Positions 32,701-43,485 of a stretch of DNA of 64,000 nucleotides are shown in pieces (positions within the stretch are counted from its first letter, which is position 1; every line of letters begins with the position of its first letter). Below the pieces are notes generated by a model that was not told where the DNA came from, searched no databases, and saw only the letters and a program-made list of their open reading frames with translations. The DNA is from Aphelenchoides besseyi. Taxonomy: Eukaryota; Nematoda; Chromadorea; Rhabditida; Aphelenchoididae. The stretch is taken from NCBI GenBank assembly GCA_024699855.1, contig JAMPIQ010000003.1, positions 6,510,001-6,574,000 of the forward strand. Direction: 5' to 3'. A program made the translations under genes and the position numbers.

Positions 32701-33933
32701 CGTCCTCGGCGTGTACGGTTTTGCATGTGAAACACAACTGCTCACCGCAATTATGTTCTCCACGTTTCGCATTGTAGCATTTGCCGCATTTGATGCAAAT
32801 GTGGTAGAGTCCACAAATATCGCGTTCGACATGCGATTGGAAACAATCAAGATTCGGAAACGTCTTGTTGCATTTTTCGCATGGATATTTGATCCACTTT
32901 CCATCTTCATCGTATTCTTTTTGGCACGGCCGATCGATTCCCATTCGAAAGCAATAATTGCATCGACGTTTACATTTGACTTGATGGGTCAAGGCATTCG
33001 TAAACGGCGAACAACAGTCGATGCAAAAAACTTTTTGCACGCCGAAAAATTTCCGAAGACTCACGATGACATCGCAATGAGCATCATGATAGTACAGGAG
33101 AAGTTCGTGCGTCGGGTTGTTCGTTTTCCCCTGATAGAGCGGCTTGTAGTCGGTTCGCGATTGAAAGACGCTGATACGAATTCTGCGCAACACAATTTCG
33201 CCTCTGTCGTTTTGTAGACGCCCGTACTTTTTGTTGTAGAAGGCTTCGAGCAGCGGCAAAAAATGCATCAGATCGTAGGAAGCGCTACCGTTCGGATACT
33301 TGAAGTCGCATCGAAGCTCGCCGAGAAGCTTATCGACACGATTGGGGTTTTGGCGAAGATAAGATCGTTGTTTTTTTGAAGTCAAATCAGTGAGCACAAA
33401 AACGCGTGCAACTTCCGCCGCTCGAAACAAACATGCTCCGTCGGGAGAGAAAATATGGAAAACGCCAAACTCATCTTCTTTATGTGCCATCGGATCGTTG
33501 CCAAGTCCAGCCCTTCTGGTTCCATAAACCGTAGCGGCAAATTCGATGCGAGTTCGGTAGACGTTAAGTTCGCGATGTGATTGTTCAATCTGAAAAAAAA
33601 GGGTTTTTCCATTTTTTTGGACCCTCAAACCTGCTCCCACGTATTCATAAGCGCGTCGACGCTGTTTTGCTCCAGCGATCGAAACGGTACGTAGAGTGGA
33701 TTCTCCAGGCCTTCAGCGTTCATAGTGAATCCGATTTTTGTCGGTTGAATTCCTCGTTCTTCGGCGTTCTCTATCGCGCGGTCAACAACGCTTCGAACTT
33801 GTGCACGCATAACGTCAAGAGGATTCTCACCATCGTCCAAATCAATCAACGTCGATTCTTCACGATAGCGAAGAAGCACGGGAAATCGTTCCGAGTATTC
33901 GGTTTCACGCGAGTGAACAGCGAAATTCGGCAT
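29750..33933 (-). CDS. Polinton protein-primed family B DNA polymerase (pPolB)
   Basis: Eight exons (33631-33933, 31611-33589, 31337-31572, 31218-31296, 30591-31179, 30271-30549, 30120-30233, 29750-30076) separated by 37-43 nt introns, all in frame, give about 1,301 residues. After an N-terminal domain comes a Cys/His-rich part (CNYCFRMG, CEKCNKTF, CIKCGKCY, CFTCKTVH). Exonuclease motifs: CYDFET, AHFAARFD and YGRNDVNIL. Then EINGC-FHG and GGRCGP. Polymerase motifs: A DIQSMYP, B KLCLNSHWG, C YTDTDS; A, B and C each fall across or beside an intron. The C-terminus reads YPFGYQFDRN. This is the replication enzyme of the element. Start ATG 33933; the frame is open slightly upstream. Confidence 0.93.
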
Positions 33934-33985
33934 TTTTTCAAAAAAGTACGGTAACAAAAAAACGTTTGATCGTCGACACGTACAA

Positions 33986-34477
33986 ATGAGCAACTGTGGT
34001 GTTGCCACAAGTTGGTGTGAGATTTCGGCAAAATTATTTATCTTTCAATTGGCCGGTCAATCGAGTTTTAGCGCAACCGACGGACCACCCGCTTTGAAAT
34101 TTCGGGGCCAATTGATTGTGGCGCTAAAAACCGTTGCCTTGTCATTAATCTTATTGTTCGGTGATTTCTTCTTTTGAAGGTGCAAACTTGTGGCGTATTT
34201 GATTCTTTTGGCAAATCAGGCGCAAGTTTCGTGTGATATGGTAAGTTCTTGGGGCACTAAACATTTTCACTTTTTTTCGGCAAACGAGTTTCCTCAACGA
34301 CCTCTGACATACGATGCGTCGAATAGTTCGATGGCGGAAAGCACACATTCGTTGGTTTCTTCACCGTCAACATGCACTGTTCAAGACGAAAAAAACGGTG
34401 TTGTTATTTCCATTCCTACTCAATTCGTCGAACGTAATAAAAGTCTCGGCGTTTACATTTCATTCAATCGTAAATAA
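33986..34477 (+). CDS. Diverged paralogue of the TIR-borne small gene
   Basis: Lies just inside the right TIR and starts 52 nt from the polB start on the other strand. The downstream part (34190-34477) carries QRPLTYDASNSS, a Ser/Thr-rich middle, GVVISIPTQF and YISFNRK at the stop, matching in order the second exon of the TIR gene (QRPLNYDASESS, GIMIKIPCHLF, FSFTRK). An ATG at 33986 (MSNC) resembles MNNC at the start of the TIR copy. The splice joining the parts is unclear: no good acceptor is seen just before the matching block. A polyadenylation signal is near 34491. Confidence 0.45.
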
Positions 34478-34527
34478 TTGTTGATTGCAAGAATAAACAT
34501 TTGAACAAAAAAAAGTCTTAGAATTGC

Positions 34528-35594
34528 TATTTTTATGTCAACGTCTTGTAAGCCTAAGCTTTTGTATAGCCTAAGCATAAAGAGTTCGAAATTTTTCTTA
34601 CAAAATGAACAATTGTTTTTGGTGCGCAAAGGTAATAAAAAGTGATAGGTGGATGATTGATGAGTTTTCGCGATTTCGAAATACTTTTTCGATTAGTTCG
34701 CAACAGTCACGGATTTCGAAACAACTGGTGCCGGTTTCATTTGTCACTGAGCCGAACAGTTGGTTGACTTCTTTTTTTCGTAGTCGATGATGATAAGTCG
34801 TCCCGATTAAAAAAACCTGAGTTTGTGTTCAGTCGGGACAAGACGCGCAACGTCCTTTGAACTACGATGCTTCCGAGAGCAGTCATGATTTGCGCTCACA
34901 AACACCTTCCAACGGCAACAACGCACAATTCTTCTTCTCTTTTCCAGCCATGGAGATTGGTCCACGTCATAGTGGAATTATGATCAAAATTCCGTGTCAT
35001 TTGTTCGATCAAAAGCGCAACTTTTGTTACTACTTTTCGTTTACACGCAAGTAAGAGAGTGAGTGTTGTTGTCCACTTTTTTGGTCATTACCTGTGAACA
35101 GTAATAAAAGTGTGATTTCTATGCTCCTAGCATTATTTGGAGACGATTAATACCCAATTTGTGCGAATCGGAGACTTTTGTATTTTTCATGCATTAATTA
35201 TTACACGTAATTAACGTAAAAGTGTGATTTCTGTTCACGTGACAAAATTTGGAGTTGAATGATACCAATTTTTTACAGATTCGTAGACTTTTGTATTTTC
35301 ATGCATTACCTGTGCATGTGATTGCGCGACGTCACGCGCCTTGTGTTGGCACTTTCCCATTTATGGTCAATACCTGTGTTTTTGTACAGTTACTGTATTT
35401 TTGTACCTTATTAAGATGTTTTGTACGGTTACTGTATTTTTGTACAAAAAATCCTTATATAGGGCTATACCTGACGATTTTTGATGGATATAAGCAAAAA
35501 GTGACAGGTATTAGCCAAAAGTGACAGGTTTAAGCGCAGAATGATTTATGGGATTTTTATTGATTTTGTGACTCTTCGACCCTCACATACTACT
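34528..35594 (-). repeat. Right terminal inverted repeat of the Polinton (about 1,067 bp)
   Basis: Inverted copy of 18613-19678, ending CATACTACT before the duplicated caaagc. Roughly a dozen base differences from the left arm by eye. Confidence 0.93.
34605..35054 (+). CDS. TIR-borne small gene, right copy, unknown function
   Basis: Proposed exons 34605-34631 (MNNCFWCAK) and 34833-35054, joined in frame over a 201-nt intron with gtaata at the start and gtgttcag at the end, giving about 82 residues. The intron is five times longer than the others in the element, so the first exon is an inference; an alternative is that the intervening frame (open from 34605 to 34790) is itself translated. Because it lies in the TIR, each transposition copies it twice. 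Confidence 0.5.
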
Positions 35595-35600
35595 CAAAGC
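35595..35600. repeat. Polinton target site duplication, right copy (caaagc)
   Basis: Direct repeat of 18607-18612 next to the outer end of the right TIR. Confidence 0.93.
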
Positions 35601-38600
35601 AGATTTCACGATACCTACGGCTCGTTCCGCCCTCCCATTGGACTGAGGATGATAAGGCGGAGAAAGGAGATGTTTAATGCCCCGCTTACAACAAAATTGA
35701 GAGAATAAAGAGGAAGTAAATTGAGGGCCATTATCACTCACAAGAGAATATGGAAATCCCAATTGACAAAAGATCTCTTCCAGTTGATTGATCGTTTTCT
35801 CGGTTGTTATCTTGAGCATTCGCTTCGCGACGATGAAGTTCGTTTTTGCATCCACCACAACCAAAATCCACGAGCTTTGAATCGGGCCCGCGAAGTCGAT
35901 ATGCACACGTTCCCAGGGGTTCCTTCGGTTCCGGCCACGGTTGGAGCGGCATCTTTTTCGGAGCGGGGGCCATTTGAGCACACGAGCTGCATTGATTCAC
36001 GACTGATTCGAGGTCCCGATTGAGTCCCCGGCCAAAACACGTGTTTTCGCGCGAACTCCTTCATTTTCCGGATGCCGGGATGTCCTTCGTGCAGTTTTTG
36101 CCGTAACCACACTTCGCAGACCCTCGGGAATGACGACTCGATTTTTGAAAGAACACGGTCCCATTCGACGCGTAAAGGTCACGACGGAGCGGATAGAAGA
36201 TGCCAATGAGCGGATCATGCCGGTCCGCTTCTTTCCAACTCGTTTGAAGTCGCTTCACGAGTGCTTGCATCGTTGGATCGCTAAAAGTAGCCGAATTAAT
36301 TCCAAACCCCTCTGACCTTTTGAATTCGCCCTCGATTTGTTGGATCATTGCTTGTTCTTGGTCGTTTTCGAATTGCAGCAGGCCCACGACCTCTTCCATT
36401 TCCGCATCGGATGAGTCGCGATGTTCTTGGATCAGACGCGAAAGTGCATCCACGTATCCAAACGCGTGTGTGTTCACGTACTCGATTTCAAAATCGAACC
36501 CAAGCAATCGCAGTGCCCATCTCGACAATCGGCTTGCGGTTCGTTGACCGAACGCTTTCGTGTTGTCCGTTCGCAACAGCGCAAGGAGCGGACGATGGTC
36601 GGTCTGAAGCACGAATTTACGCCCGTAAACAAACCTCTTGAAACGCTCGACGGCCAACACGAGCGCCAAGGCTTCGCGCTCGATCTGCGAGTAGCGTTGT
36701 TGTGTTTCCGTGAACGACTTGGCCATGTGAAAAACGGTCGCGATTGTGCCATCGGCTGCTCGTTGCATCAATGTTCCTCCCATTCCGGTTGGACTTGCAT
36801 CCGCGGCCACGATCAGCGTTTTCGTCGGATCGAAGTGCGCGAGAGCGAGGGGACCCAGAAGAAGTTCACGGATGTTCTCGAATGCTTCTTGATGTCGCTT
36901 CGACCACGCGAATTCGACTCCTTTGGCTGTCAGCTCTTCGAATGGCTTCTTCAAATCGTGCAACTTTGCCACGAATTTGCCGTAGTAGTTCACGAGGCCA
37001 AGAAAGGCACGAACTTCGGACACGTTCACCGGCGGTCGAAGTGTGCGCAACGCTTCGGTTTTTCTTCGGGTCGGGTCGAATTCCCGATTCATCGACGATC
37101 GAACCTAAATAACTCACAAATTTTTGGCCGAATTTACACTTCGGCAACTGCAAACGGAATCCCCGAGTCTGTAGTCGGTTGAGCACGATTCTGAGTTGTT
37201 TGTCGTGCTCGCTTTTCGTCGGTGCATGAACGAGGACGTCGTCTAAGTAAACAATCACCCCATTAATCCCCGATACCACCTGATCCATGCATCTTTGGAA
37301 GATCGCGGGCGCGGTCTTCAGCCCAAAATTGAGGCGTTGATACTCGAACATGCCTTTGTGGGTGCTGATGGTCGTCAATTTTCGCGATGTTTCGTCCAAT
37401 TCCACTTGGTGGTAGGCATCCGAAAGGTCGAGGATCGAAAAGAATCGACTTCCCGAGAGTTTCGCGAAGAGGTCTTCGACTCGCGGCAGCGGATAGCAAT
37501 CATCTGAGAGTGCCCGATTCAATCCCGTGGAATAATCGGCACAAATTCGGATCTTTCCTCCCGGCTTCTTTGCAATCACGATCGGTGTCGCCCATCGCGA
37601 CGTGTTGACTCGCGCCAAGATCCCCATCTTGACCAGTCGCTCGAGTTCTGCTTCGACCAGCGGTTCGTAAGCAAGAGCGATTGGACGGGGCGGCAGATGA
37701 ACGGGTTTGACATCTCGCGAAATGTGCAATTCGGCCTGCAACAGGTTGCATTTCCCGAGCCCCTCCCCAAATAACATTGGAAACTTTCCTTCCAACTCAC
37801 GCTCTTCGATGGCGTTGACGGTTTGGTCCCGGTTGGTTTGGCTCACATCGACTCCGCTATTGACGCCTTCTTTCCAATCGGCCATCCTCCACTTCTCGAT
37901 CAGCGGTGCTCCTAAGAGCGCAACGCTGTTGCGACGCAGCACGAGGAATGAGGTGATCGCCTCTTGTCCTTGCCATTCCACTTTGGAATCGAACTCACCG
38001 ATCACTTCCAAGGTCTTCTCGTCTGCTCCAACAACGCGAATGTTCGTTTCTCGCAGTTTCGGCTGTCCCAGTATTTGAAACTCGAGGGTTCCGATCACGT
38101 TTCGATCGGCTCCGGTGTCGAGCTGGAAATGGAGATTAAGGTTACCAACCTTAATTTCGGCTGATCGGCGGAATTCGAATCTCGAATTGATAACTGTAGT
38201 TCGCGAATTGACCAAATTCACTCGTTCGATCGTTCCGACTTCCACGGTTTTCGCCTCGACTTTTTTGGTTTTGCACATCGCTTGTAAATGTCCCGTCTTG
38301 TGACAAGAGTAGCACTCGCTGTCCTTGTACTTGCAGGTCTTCGGGTCATGCTTCTGTCCACAACGGAAGCACTTCGGTTCTTCCTTTCCGTTTTTGTGTT
38401 CACGATTCTCCGACTTTTTGCCATTGGATCGTTTGGGGTATCGCGGTTTGTACTGAAATGAGTTCACATTAGTCTCACTTTCAACCTGATACACGGCATT
38501 CGCTTTGCCGCCGAAGTTCGACACTTGCTGTCGATCTTTCGCTTGATCCAACACTCTTCGACATCGTGCAACCAAATTCTCAACGGTCGCCCTTGGGTTG

Positions 38601-39457
38601 GCACCGATTTCTTGCAAGGCGGCTTCTTGGTAAGCTCGATCGCTCGGTTGTTGTAGTCCAATCACGAACAGGAGCGATTTGAACTCATCGTCCGAGAGTT
38701 CCGACCACTTTGCATACGCGAACGTCGCGTTGAACCGCTCCGCCCATGTTTCGAATGACTCGCCCGCTTCATGTCGAAGCGTTAGCACTTCCAATCGTCG
38801 CTGAAAATCAGTTTTAATCGAAGCAAACTGCCCTTTTAAGGTCTCGACCAGTGTTTCGAACGGCGTTTCCTCCGGTTTGTTCGGCATCAGTTTGTTCGCG
38901 AGTCGTTGGTACTCATCCGTTCCCAACGCAGTGAGCAAGATCGATCGATGATTCTCGATCGATAGAGCGGCATCCTTGATAATCCCACTGTAGCGATTGA
39001 ACCACAACTCGAAGGTGTAATCGATCTCCGGCCGATACACAAACTGTTCCACTCGCGATTGGATTTTCGCCATGATGTCCGCAACATGAGTCGCATGTTG
39101 ACTTCCCGTTGCAACAAACGTTGCTGGGGGTTCGCGATTGGTCGACAGTGCTGTTTTGATCAGGCGAATCTCCGCGTTCGCTTCGTCCCGAGCATCATCG
39201 TATCTGGCGCCCGATTTCCCGTACTCTTCGAGTGCGTCCAGGTCGCCTTCCTCGATCCATCGGCTTTCGTATCGTTCGATGATCTCGATTTGCGTCTCCA
39301 ATTTGCATTGGATCCCTTGCAATTTCTCGATGTTCGCCGCGGACACACCGGTCAGTCGGATCTTCGCTCGTTCCGCGAGAAGCGCCGTGATTTTGTTCGT
39401 CGATTTTGTCAACTGCTGCCGGCACACACGATCGTCGAAAGTGGTTACGTCGCTCAT
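35601..39457 (-). pseudogene. Gypsy gag-pol, broken by frameshifts and by the Polinton
   Basis: One long frame from ATG at 39457 carries gag, two zinc knuckles (CFRCGQKHDPKTC and CYSCHKTGHLQAMC, about 38250-38370), an aspartic protease (LDTGADRNVIG near 38120) and reverse transcriptase (LDLSDAYHQVEL; VIVYLDDVLVHA near 37230). A one-base shift in an A-run near 37063 moves the frame; RNase H follows (VVAADASPTGMGG, LQTDHRPLLALL). Further one-base shifts occur near 36150, 36115, 36025 and 35930, each at or close to a short homopolymer. Integrase then reads HIDFAGP, SDNGPQFTS and HPQSNGRAERA (DDE) before being cut by the Polinton at 35600. The remaining end is at 18166-18606. Not functional as it stands. 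Confidence 0.88.
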
Positions 39458-39627
39458 TTCGTACCTAAAAAGAAGAGCAAAGCAGCAACGGCGGAAAAAA
39501 TTACGAAAACTCGGTTACTTTCTCCCTTTTTGATTTTTTAACTCCCGAAAATTTCACGAAGTTCTGCCAGAAATCGCAAAATACTCACCGTTATTTTTGG
39601 TTCGTTTCGAAACCAGTGGTCGCCAAT

Positions 39628-39823
39628 TGTTCGGTTCTGTTGCTCAAACTGGGGTTTATGATTTATTGGTGAACAATACGGGGGTAAATAGAAGTCCAAT
39701 CAGAGAGAATCACACACGAGTCGTCTCTCCAGAACCGAGTGCAAAACAGGGCAAACTACAGGGGGAGAGAGGATCGTGGCGGGATTGAGTCGCTAAGAGA
39801 ACGCGGATTGCGAGGTCCGCACA
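39628..39823 (-). repeat. 5' LTR of the gypsy element (right)
   Basis: 196 bp, identical by eye to 17791-17986. Gag starts about 170 nt downstream on the minus strand. The sequence just inside (complement of 39610-39626) starts TTGGCGACC and is the putative tRNA primer-binding site. Confidence 0.93.
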
Positions 39824-39828
39824 GAACT
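39824..39828. repeat. Target site duplication of the gypsy element, right copy (gaact)
   Basis: Direct repeat of 17786-17790 just outside the LTR. Confidence 0.9.
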
Positions 39829-42800
39829 CGTCACATTTATAGAAATTTGCTCAATTGACTTAAAGAGTCCATTGAGATCGATAGTGCCTATAAATCAATT
39901 TGAATTAGAACAGACGTTAATCGTATTCGCGTATGTTTTGCAGTTTGTACTCTTCGTGACGAAGGAGCTGCTACGAAAACCATAGCATACGAAACGAGTG
40001 ATTCATTTTGATGGAATTTGTTCGACCTGTCAATTGGTCACATTCGACCAAAATGCATTTTGTTCGTAGGAACACGACCAATCGCGTGTTTGGGTAATTT
40101 GTCAGACTTCACTTCCAAAACTGATGGATTGATAACAACGGGTGGGAGGAGAACTGAAAATACGCGATTCGGACAATCGCAAATTCGATGAATGGCATTC
40201 ACAGTTGTCTATTGAATGAGCGTTTAATGAAATCACTTTTTCTCACGATGACGTCGAGATCACGGTCCTTCATATGAATGTGTTTGACTTTTGGATTTGA
40301 CAGTTTTTGTTGTTTGCTTCTATTTAATTTGATCGGTTGAATTCTACGTCACAACCCCTTAACAGTTCTCGTAATTGCTATTATTGCGAAGGACCGATAC
40401 GATTAATTACTACAAGCTATAAAAGTACACTTTAAAGCCTGTATTTCAGATAAATACGTATTGACTTATTGTACTTCTTTTGGTACCGTATATCCTTTCG
40501 TTTCGTAGAATGATTGATGATGCACAACACAGATACGTCATAGCCGTCAAAAATTGTAATGACAACAATCTTTGATTTCTCGGAACCCCCGCCAACTAAT
40601 TTGGCAATGTTTCGAAAATACGATGAGTTTACAAAGAAGATCGCTAAATTCGTACAGTGGAACAGAAGTTGCGGAGCCTTGGAGTTTGAGTAATTAAACT
40701 CCTTGAAATATACCACGTCTATTGACTACATTTCCTTTCCCACGCGCAAATAGCCGTAAGCAAATTAATGAGCGGAAGAGGAGTTTCGGACGAAATAGTG
40801 GATCCCTGACTGTTTTTCTACTGACTGTTGACATTATGCGTTACAGTGCAGTTGTTTGATGTGTTTGTTAAACAACCACTGGAATATGGATTTCCAAATT
40901 AGGCCCCGATTGAATTCACCGAAGCAGGTGAAATTGATTTTATTCTGAACTTTGATTCCTAGCTGCCTCATACGTTTGCGCGTTGTTTTCTCTTACAGTA
41001 GCTCCCATAGTTGCGGTGATTTTGTTGTGTTAAATGACGTGCCGTCGACAACACTCGTATGTCCGATTGTTCGTTTAACAGAATCAATTGAAACATAATT
41101 CATTCGAAACATTCGGACTCTCGACTTCTTGTCCCAAAGGCCTTCACTCTACGCGACCGTTACTCCTACGTTAAAATCTAATTAGAGCTGCGAATTCCCC
41201 TGCTGTTCAAATTCTGTGGTTTTCAGTTCACACCCCCGTTCCATGCGCAAAATCTGTCATTCAAATCGAAATATGTTTTGCTTTTCGCGAACACAATTCT
41301 CTCTTACGGTAACTCTCGTCTCGAATTCGTGCTGTAATGACAGATGAATTTGGTGACGAAAGGTTTGCTACAACTTATCCAATTCGTTTCGATCATATTA
41401 AACGACAATTTCCGGCAACAAATTCGATTAGTTTTTTTGTTCTTTGAGCCGTGAAATGAAAAACGTGGACGATTATTTGGGCCATTTTCGTCTTCTGACC
41501 GTTTATTTTTAAGTTCTCGCTTGTTGACATGTTTCCGTTGCTTCAAATAACAAATTCGTGTCTGATCACTTGAATATTGATTGATGTGGATCTCGTCATT
41601 GCGATCGCTTTTCGAATCACGAACTTGTAGCATTGAACTTAACATTTTCTATTCAATTAAGGGTCTCACAATAAACTCGATTGTTCACAGCATACGGTGT
41701 TTTGGAAATTTGGTTTGAATTGAGCTTACTGAAATAATGTTTGTTTTATCTAGTGTTCGTTCGACAAATTTAAAATCAAAAAATTGCCGGAGACTGCGGT
41801 TTTAGTTCACAAAGAAGTAAATTTGATATGCAACGGTGAAATTTGCGTTATGTCTATCTGGAGGATATCGACTTGCACCTTTGTTTCTAATGTGGCTGTA
41901 CAAGTCGCTACAATGGTTCAATTTTTTCGGCCGACTGTTTTAAGGCTTCTCATTACTGAAACTAACTCTTTCGCTGTTAATATCCACACATGCTGATGAT
42001 GCATGGGTTTGTATTTGATGTTTCAAATTGCCAAAAACGTTTTCATCATGAAACTTTTGCTTATCAAATGACGTTGTTTGCATTATTCTCCATTACACTT
42101 CATGCATGTACTGTATTGCGCTGACCGCGACGCGTTAGTCGGAAGAGCAACAGATCTTTTTGGCAGATACTTTGCAAATCCTTCTCTTACAAACATCCCT
42201 CATTCTTCTTACGGTAACTGCGAATAAAAGACTGAGCAGTTGAAGCTAGACGGATGCTCTTGATGGTTGTTTACAAGGAACTAAAGTAAATGGTACGTTC
42301 AGGCTCATTGGTTTTTAATCAACTTGTTGCTGGTCTTTAAATGATTATACCCAATGGAAAGTTTGTTTGCAAATAACAATCTCGTCATTTTGGGTTTGAA
42401 TTTTCGAAATTCATTTAAACTGTACCATTGACAATGACCACCCTCTCCAAAAACACGAGTATCAGTTATTTTCGTAATCGGAGCACTGCAATCGGTCTTC
42501 TGTGTCTGACACATCACTCCGCCCCTTTTTTCAACGTATTAGCGCATTTACTTTACTTCAACTCATCCATACGGTCGACAATTTCATTTTCTATTTTGAC
42601 CTTTTAAATCGTTCAATTTTATCAGAAGTAGTTGATGTATCTGTTTTCTTCATCTTGCTAATTGGACAGAACCAATGATTACAAGTTCTACTTCATGTTC
42701 TATTTTTGGTCTCCGATGATTCTCAATTTTGCTCATCTTTTGTTTCTTGTTGTTCTGCTAACGATGTTCTTTGATTTCGCAGGCTATTTAAAGTTTCAAA

Positions 42801-43169
42801 TAACTTCCAAATACTGTAGTACGTATAGTGCATATTTCGATACGAAAATACATCACTCGTTAGCACTGGGAATCGGCTAGAATGCGTCAGTTTTACGGGC
42901 CAATTGATAAGTTTGGCCACGACGTTCGTTGTCTTGCAAAGTTTTCATTTTTCCTCGTCTATTGAACCATAAAATTCAATTCCACTGACGAACAAATTGC
43001 CAATGCTTCTTTAGTCATGCGTTTTGAATCATTGAACTAAGTTGTGATTTCATTTTCTTTCCCTCTCTCATCTTTCGTTTGCTAATGACGTAAATTACAA
43101 ACATTCGATTCGAATGGGTCAATACTCGATATTTGTTTAATCAAATACAAATCGTAAAATGTCTGTATA
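39829..43169. other. Gene-poor intergenic region
   Basis: 3.3 kb without a convincing gene on either strand. Short frames (for example 40432-40716 and 41304-41645, minus) have biased, low-information composition and no motif. A short element cttac(a/g)gta(a/g)ct, usually after a pyrimidine run, appears near 40995, 41305 and 42210. The stretch lies upstream of the secreted-peptide gene and may hold regulatory DNA, but nothing specific is proven. Confidence 0.5.
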
Positions 43170-43179
43170 CTAATGAGTA
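43170..43179. repeat. SINE target site duplication, left copy
   Basis: ctaatgagta occurs here and again at 43476-43485, exactly bounding the tRNA-like element. Confidence 0.8.
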
Positions 43180-43475
43180 GAGGACAGCGTGGTGCAAAGG
43201 TAACACGTCTGCACAGAGTTCGGTGGCTCCCAGGTTCAATCCCTGGTCGAGCTGTAATGCGAACTCCGCTGTTCTCGCCCCACCCAGGCGGTACCAATTC
43301 TGGAAGCCAATGGGTACCTTGAATTCAAGGGGAAGCACGGGGGCGCTGTTCAGAGCTGGCAACTCGCAACAGCAATGCCCTTACAATATGCCAAGACCCG
43401 AACATAATAGGGCGTTCGGAGCCTCTCCATCGCTTGCGATTGAATCAAAAGAGGGGATTTTTCGTGCTTTTCGTG
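43180..43475 (+). mobile_element. tRNA-derived SINE, about 296 bp
   Basis: The 5' end looks like a tRNA: an A-box-like segment (gtggtgcaaaggtaacacg, 43189-43207) and a B-box with a perfect T-arm (ccagg-ttcaatc-cctgg, about 43231-43247). The acceptor arm does not pair over seven bases, so it is not a working tRNA gene. A GC-richer unrelated body follows (ccacccaggcggtacc, then aagcacgggggcgctg), and the 3' end has a short tandem run of cttttcgtg. Perfect 10-bp direct repeats flank it. This is the standard layout of a SINE moved by LINE machinery. It does not match any family I can name. Confidence 0.8.
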
Positions 43476-43485
43476 CTAATGAGTA
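43476..43485. repeat. SINE target site duplication, right copy
   Basis: ctaatgagta, direct repeat of 43170-43179. Confidence 0.8.

Larger units (their letters stand above)
18613..35594 (-). mobile_element. Polinton/Maverick virus-like DNA transposon, apparently complete
   Basis: 16,982 bp bounded by TIRs starting 5'-AGTAGTATG and flanked by a 6-bp duplication. It encodes all Polinton core proteins: protein-primed DNA polymerase B, chromodomain integrase, packaging ATPase, adenovirus-like cysteine protease, double-jelly-roll major capsid protein, minor capsid protein and a pX-like protein. Nearly all genes are on the minus strand and tightly spaced, some abutting or overlapping; exceptions are 29270-29692 and genes near the right TIR. 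Polymerase, integrase, both capsid genes and one small gene need 36-43 nt introns to be removed, implying nuclear expression. No frameshift or stop was found in the core genes. Such elements replicate through the encoded polymerase and can potentially form virions. Confidence 0.95.
17791..39823 (-). mobile_element. Ty3/gypsy LTR retrotransposon interrupted by a Polinton
   Basis: Two 196-bp LTRs (17791-17986 and 39628-39823), each TG...CA bounded and identical by eye, enclose a minus-strand gag-pol. A 5-bp duplication gaact flanks the whole. Removing the Polinton and one duplicated 6-mer leaves 5,045 bp, a normal gypsy length. Order on the minus strand: 5' LTR (right), putative primer-binding site just inside it (complement of 39610-39626, beginning TTGGCGACC), gag with two zinc knuckles, protease, reverse transcriptase, RNase H, integrase, a purine tract (cgggaggga) next to the 3' LTR (left). 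Several single-base frameshifts break pol. Confidence 0.93.

Noticed and set aside
32588..33217. Plus-strand frame of 209 codons opposite the DNA polymerase
   Set aside because: Shadow of polymerase coding on the other strand; no known domain.
37040..37100. Programmed frameshift in gypsy pol
   Set aside because: Known gypsy shifts lie between gag and pol. Here the shift is between RT and RNase H, and several further shifts follow, which fits decay or sequence error.
36421..37182. Plus-strand frame of 253 codons opposite the gypsy RNase H
   Set aside because: Antisense shadow of conserved reverse transcriptase/RNase H sequence.
43180..43255. Functional tRNA gene
   Set aside because: A and B boxes and a T-arm are present, but the acceptor stem does not pair over seven bases and the sequence continues into a 296-bp unit flanked by direct repeats, which fits a SINE.
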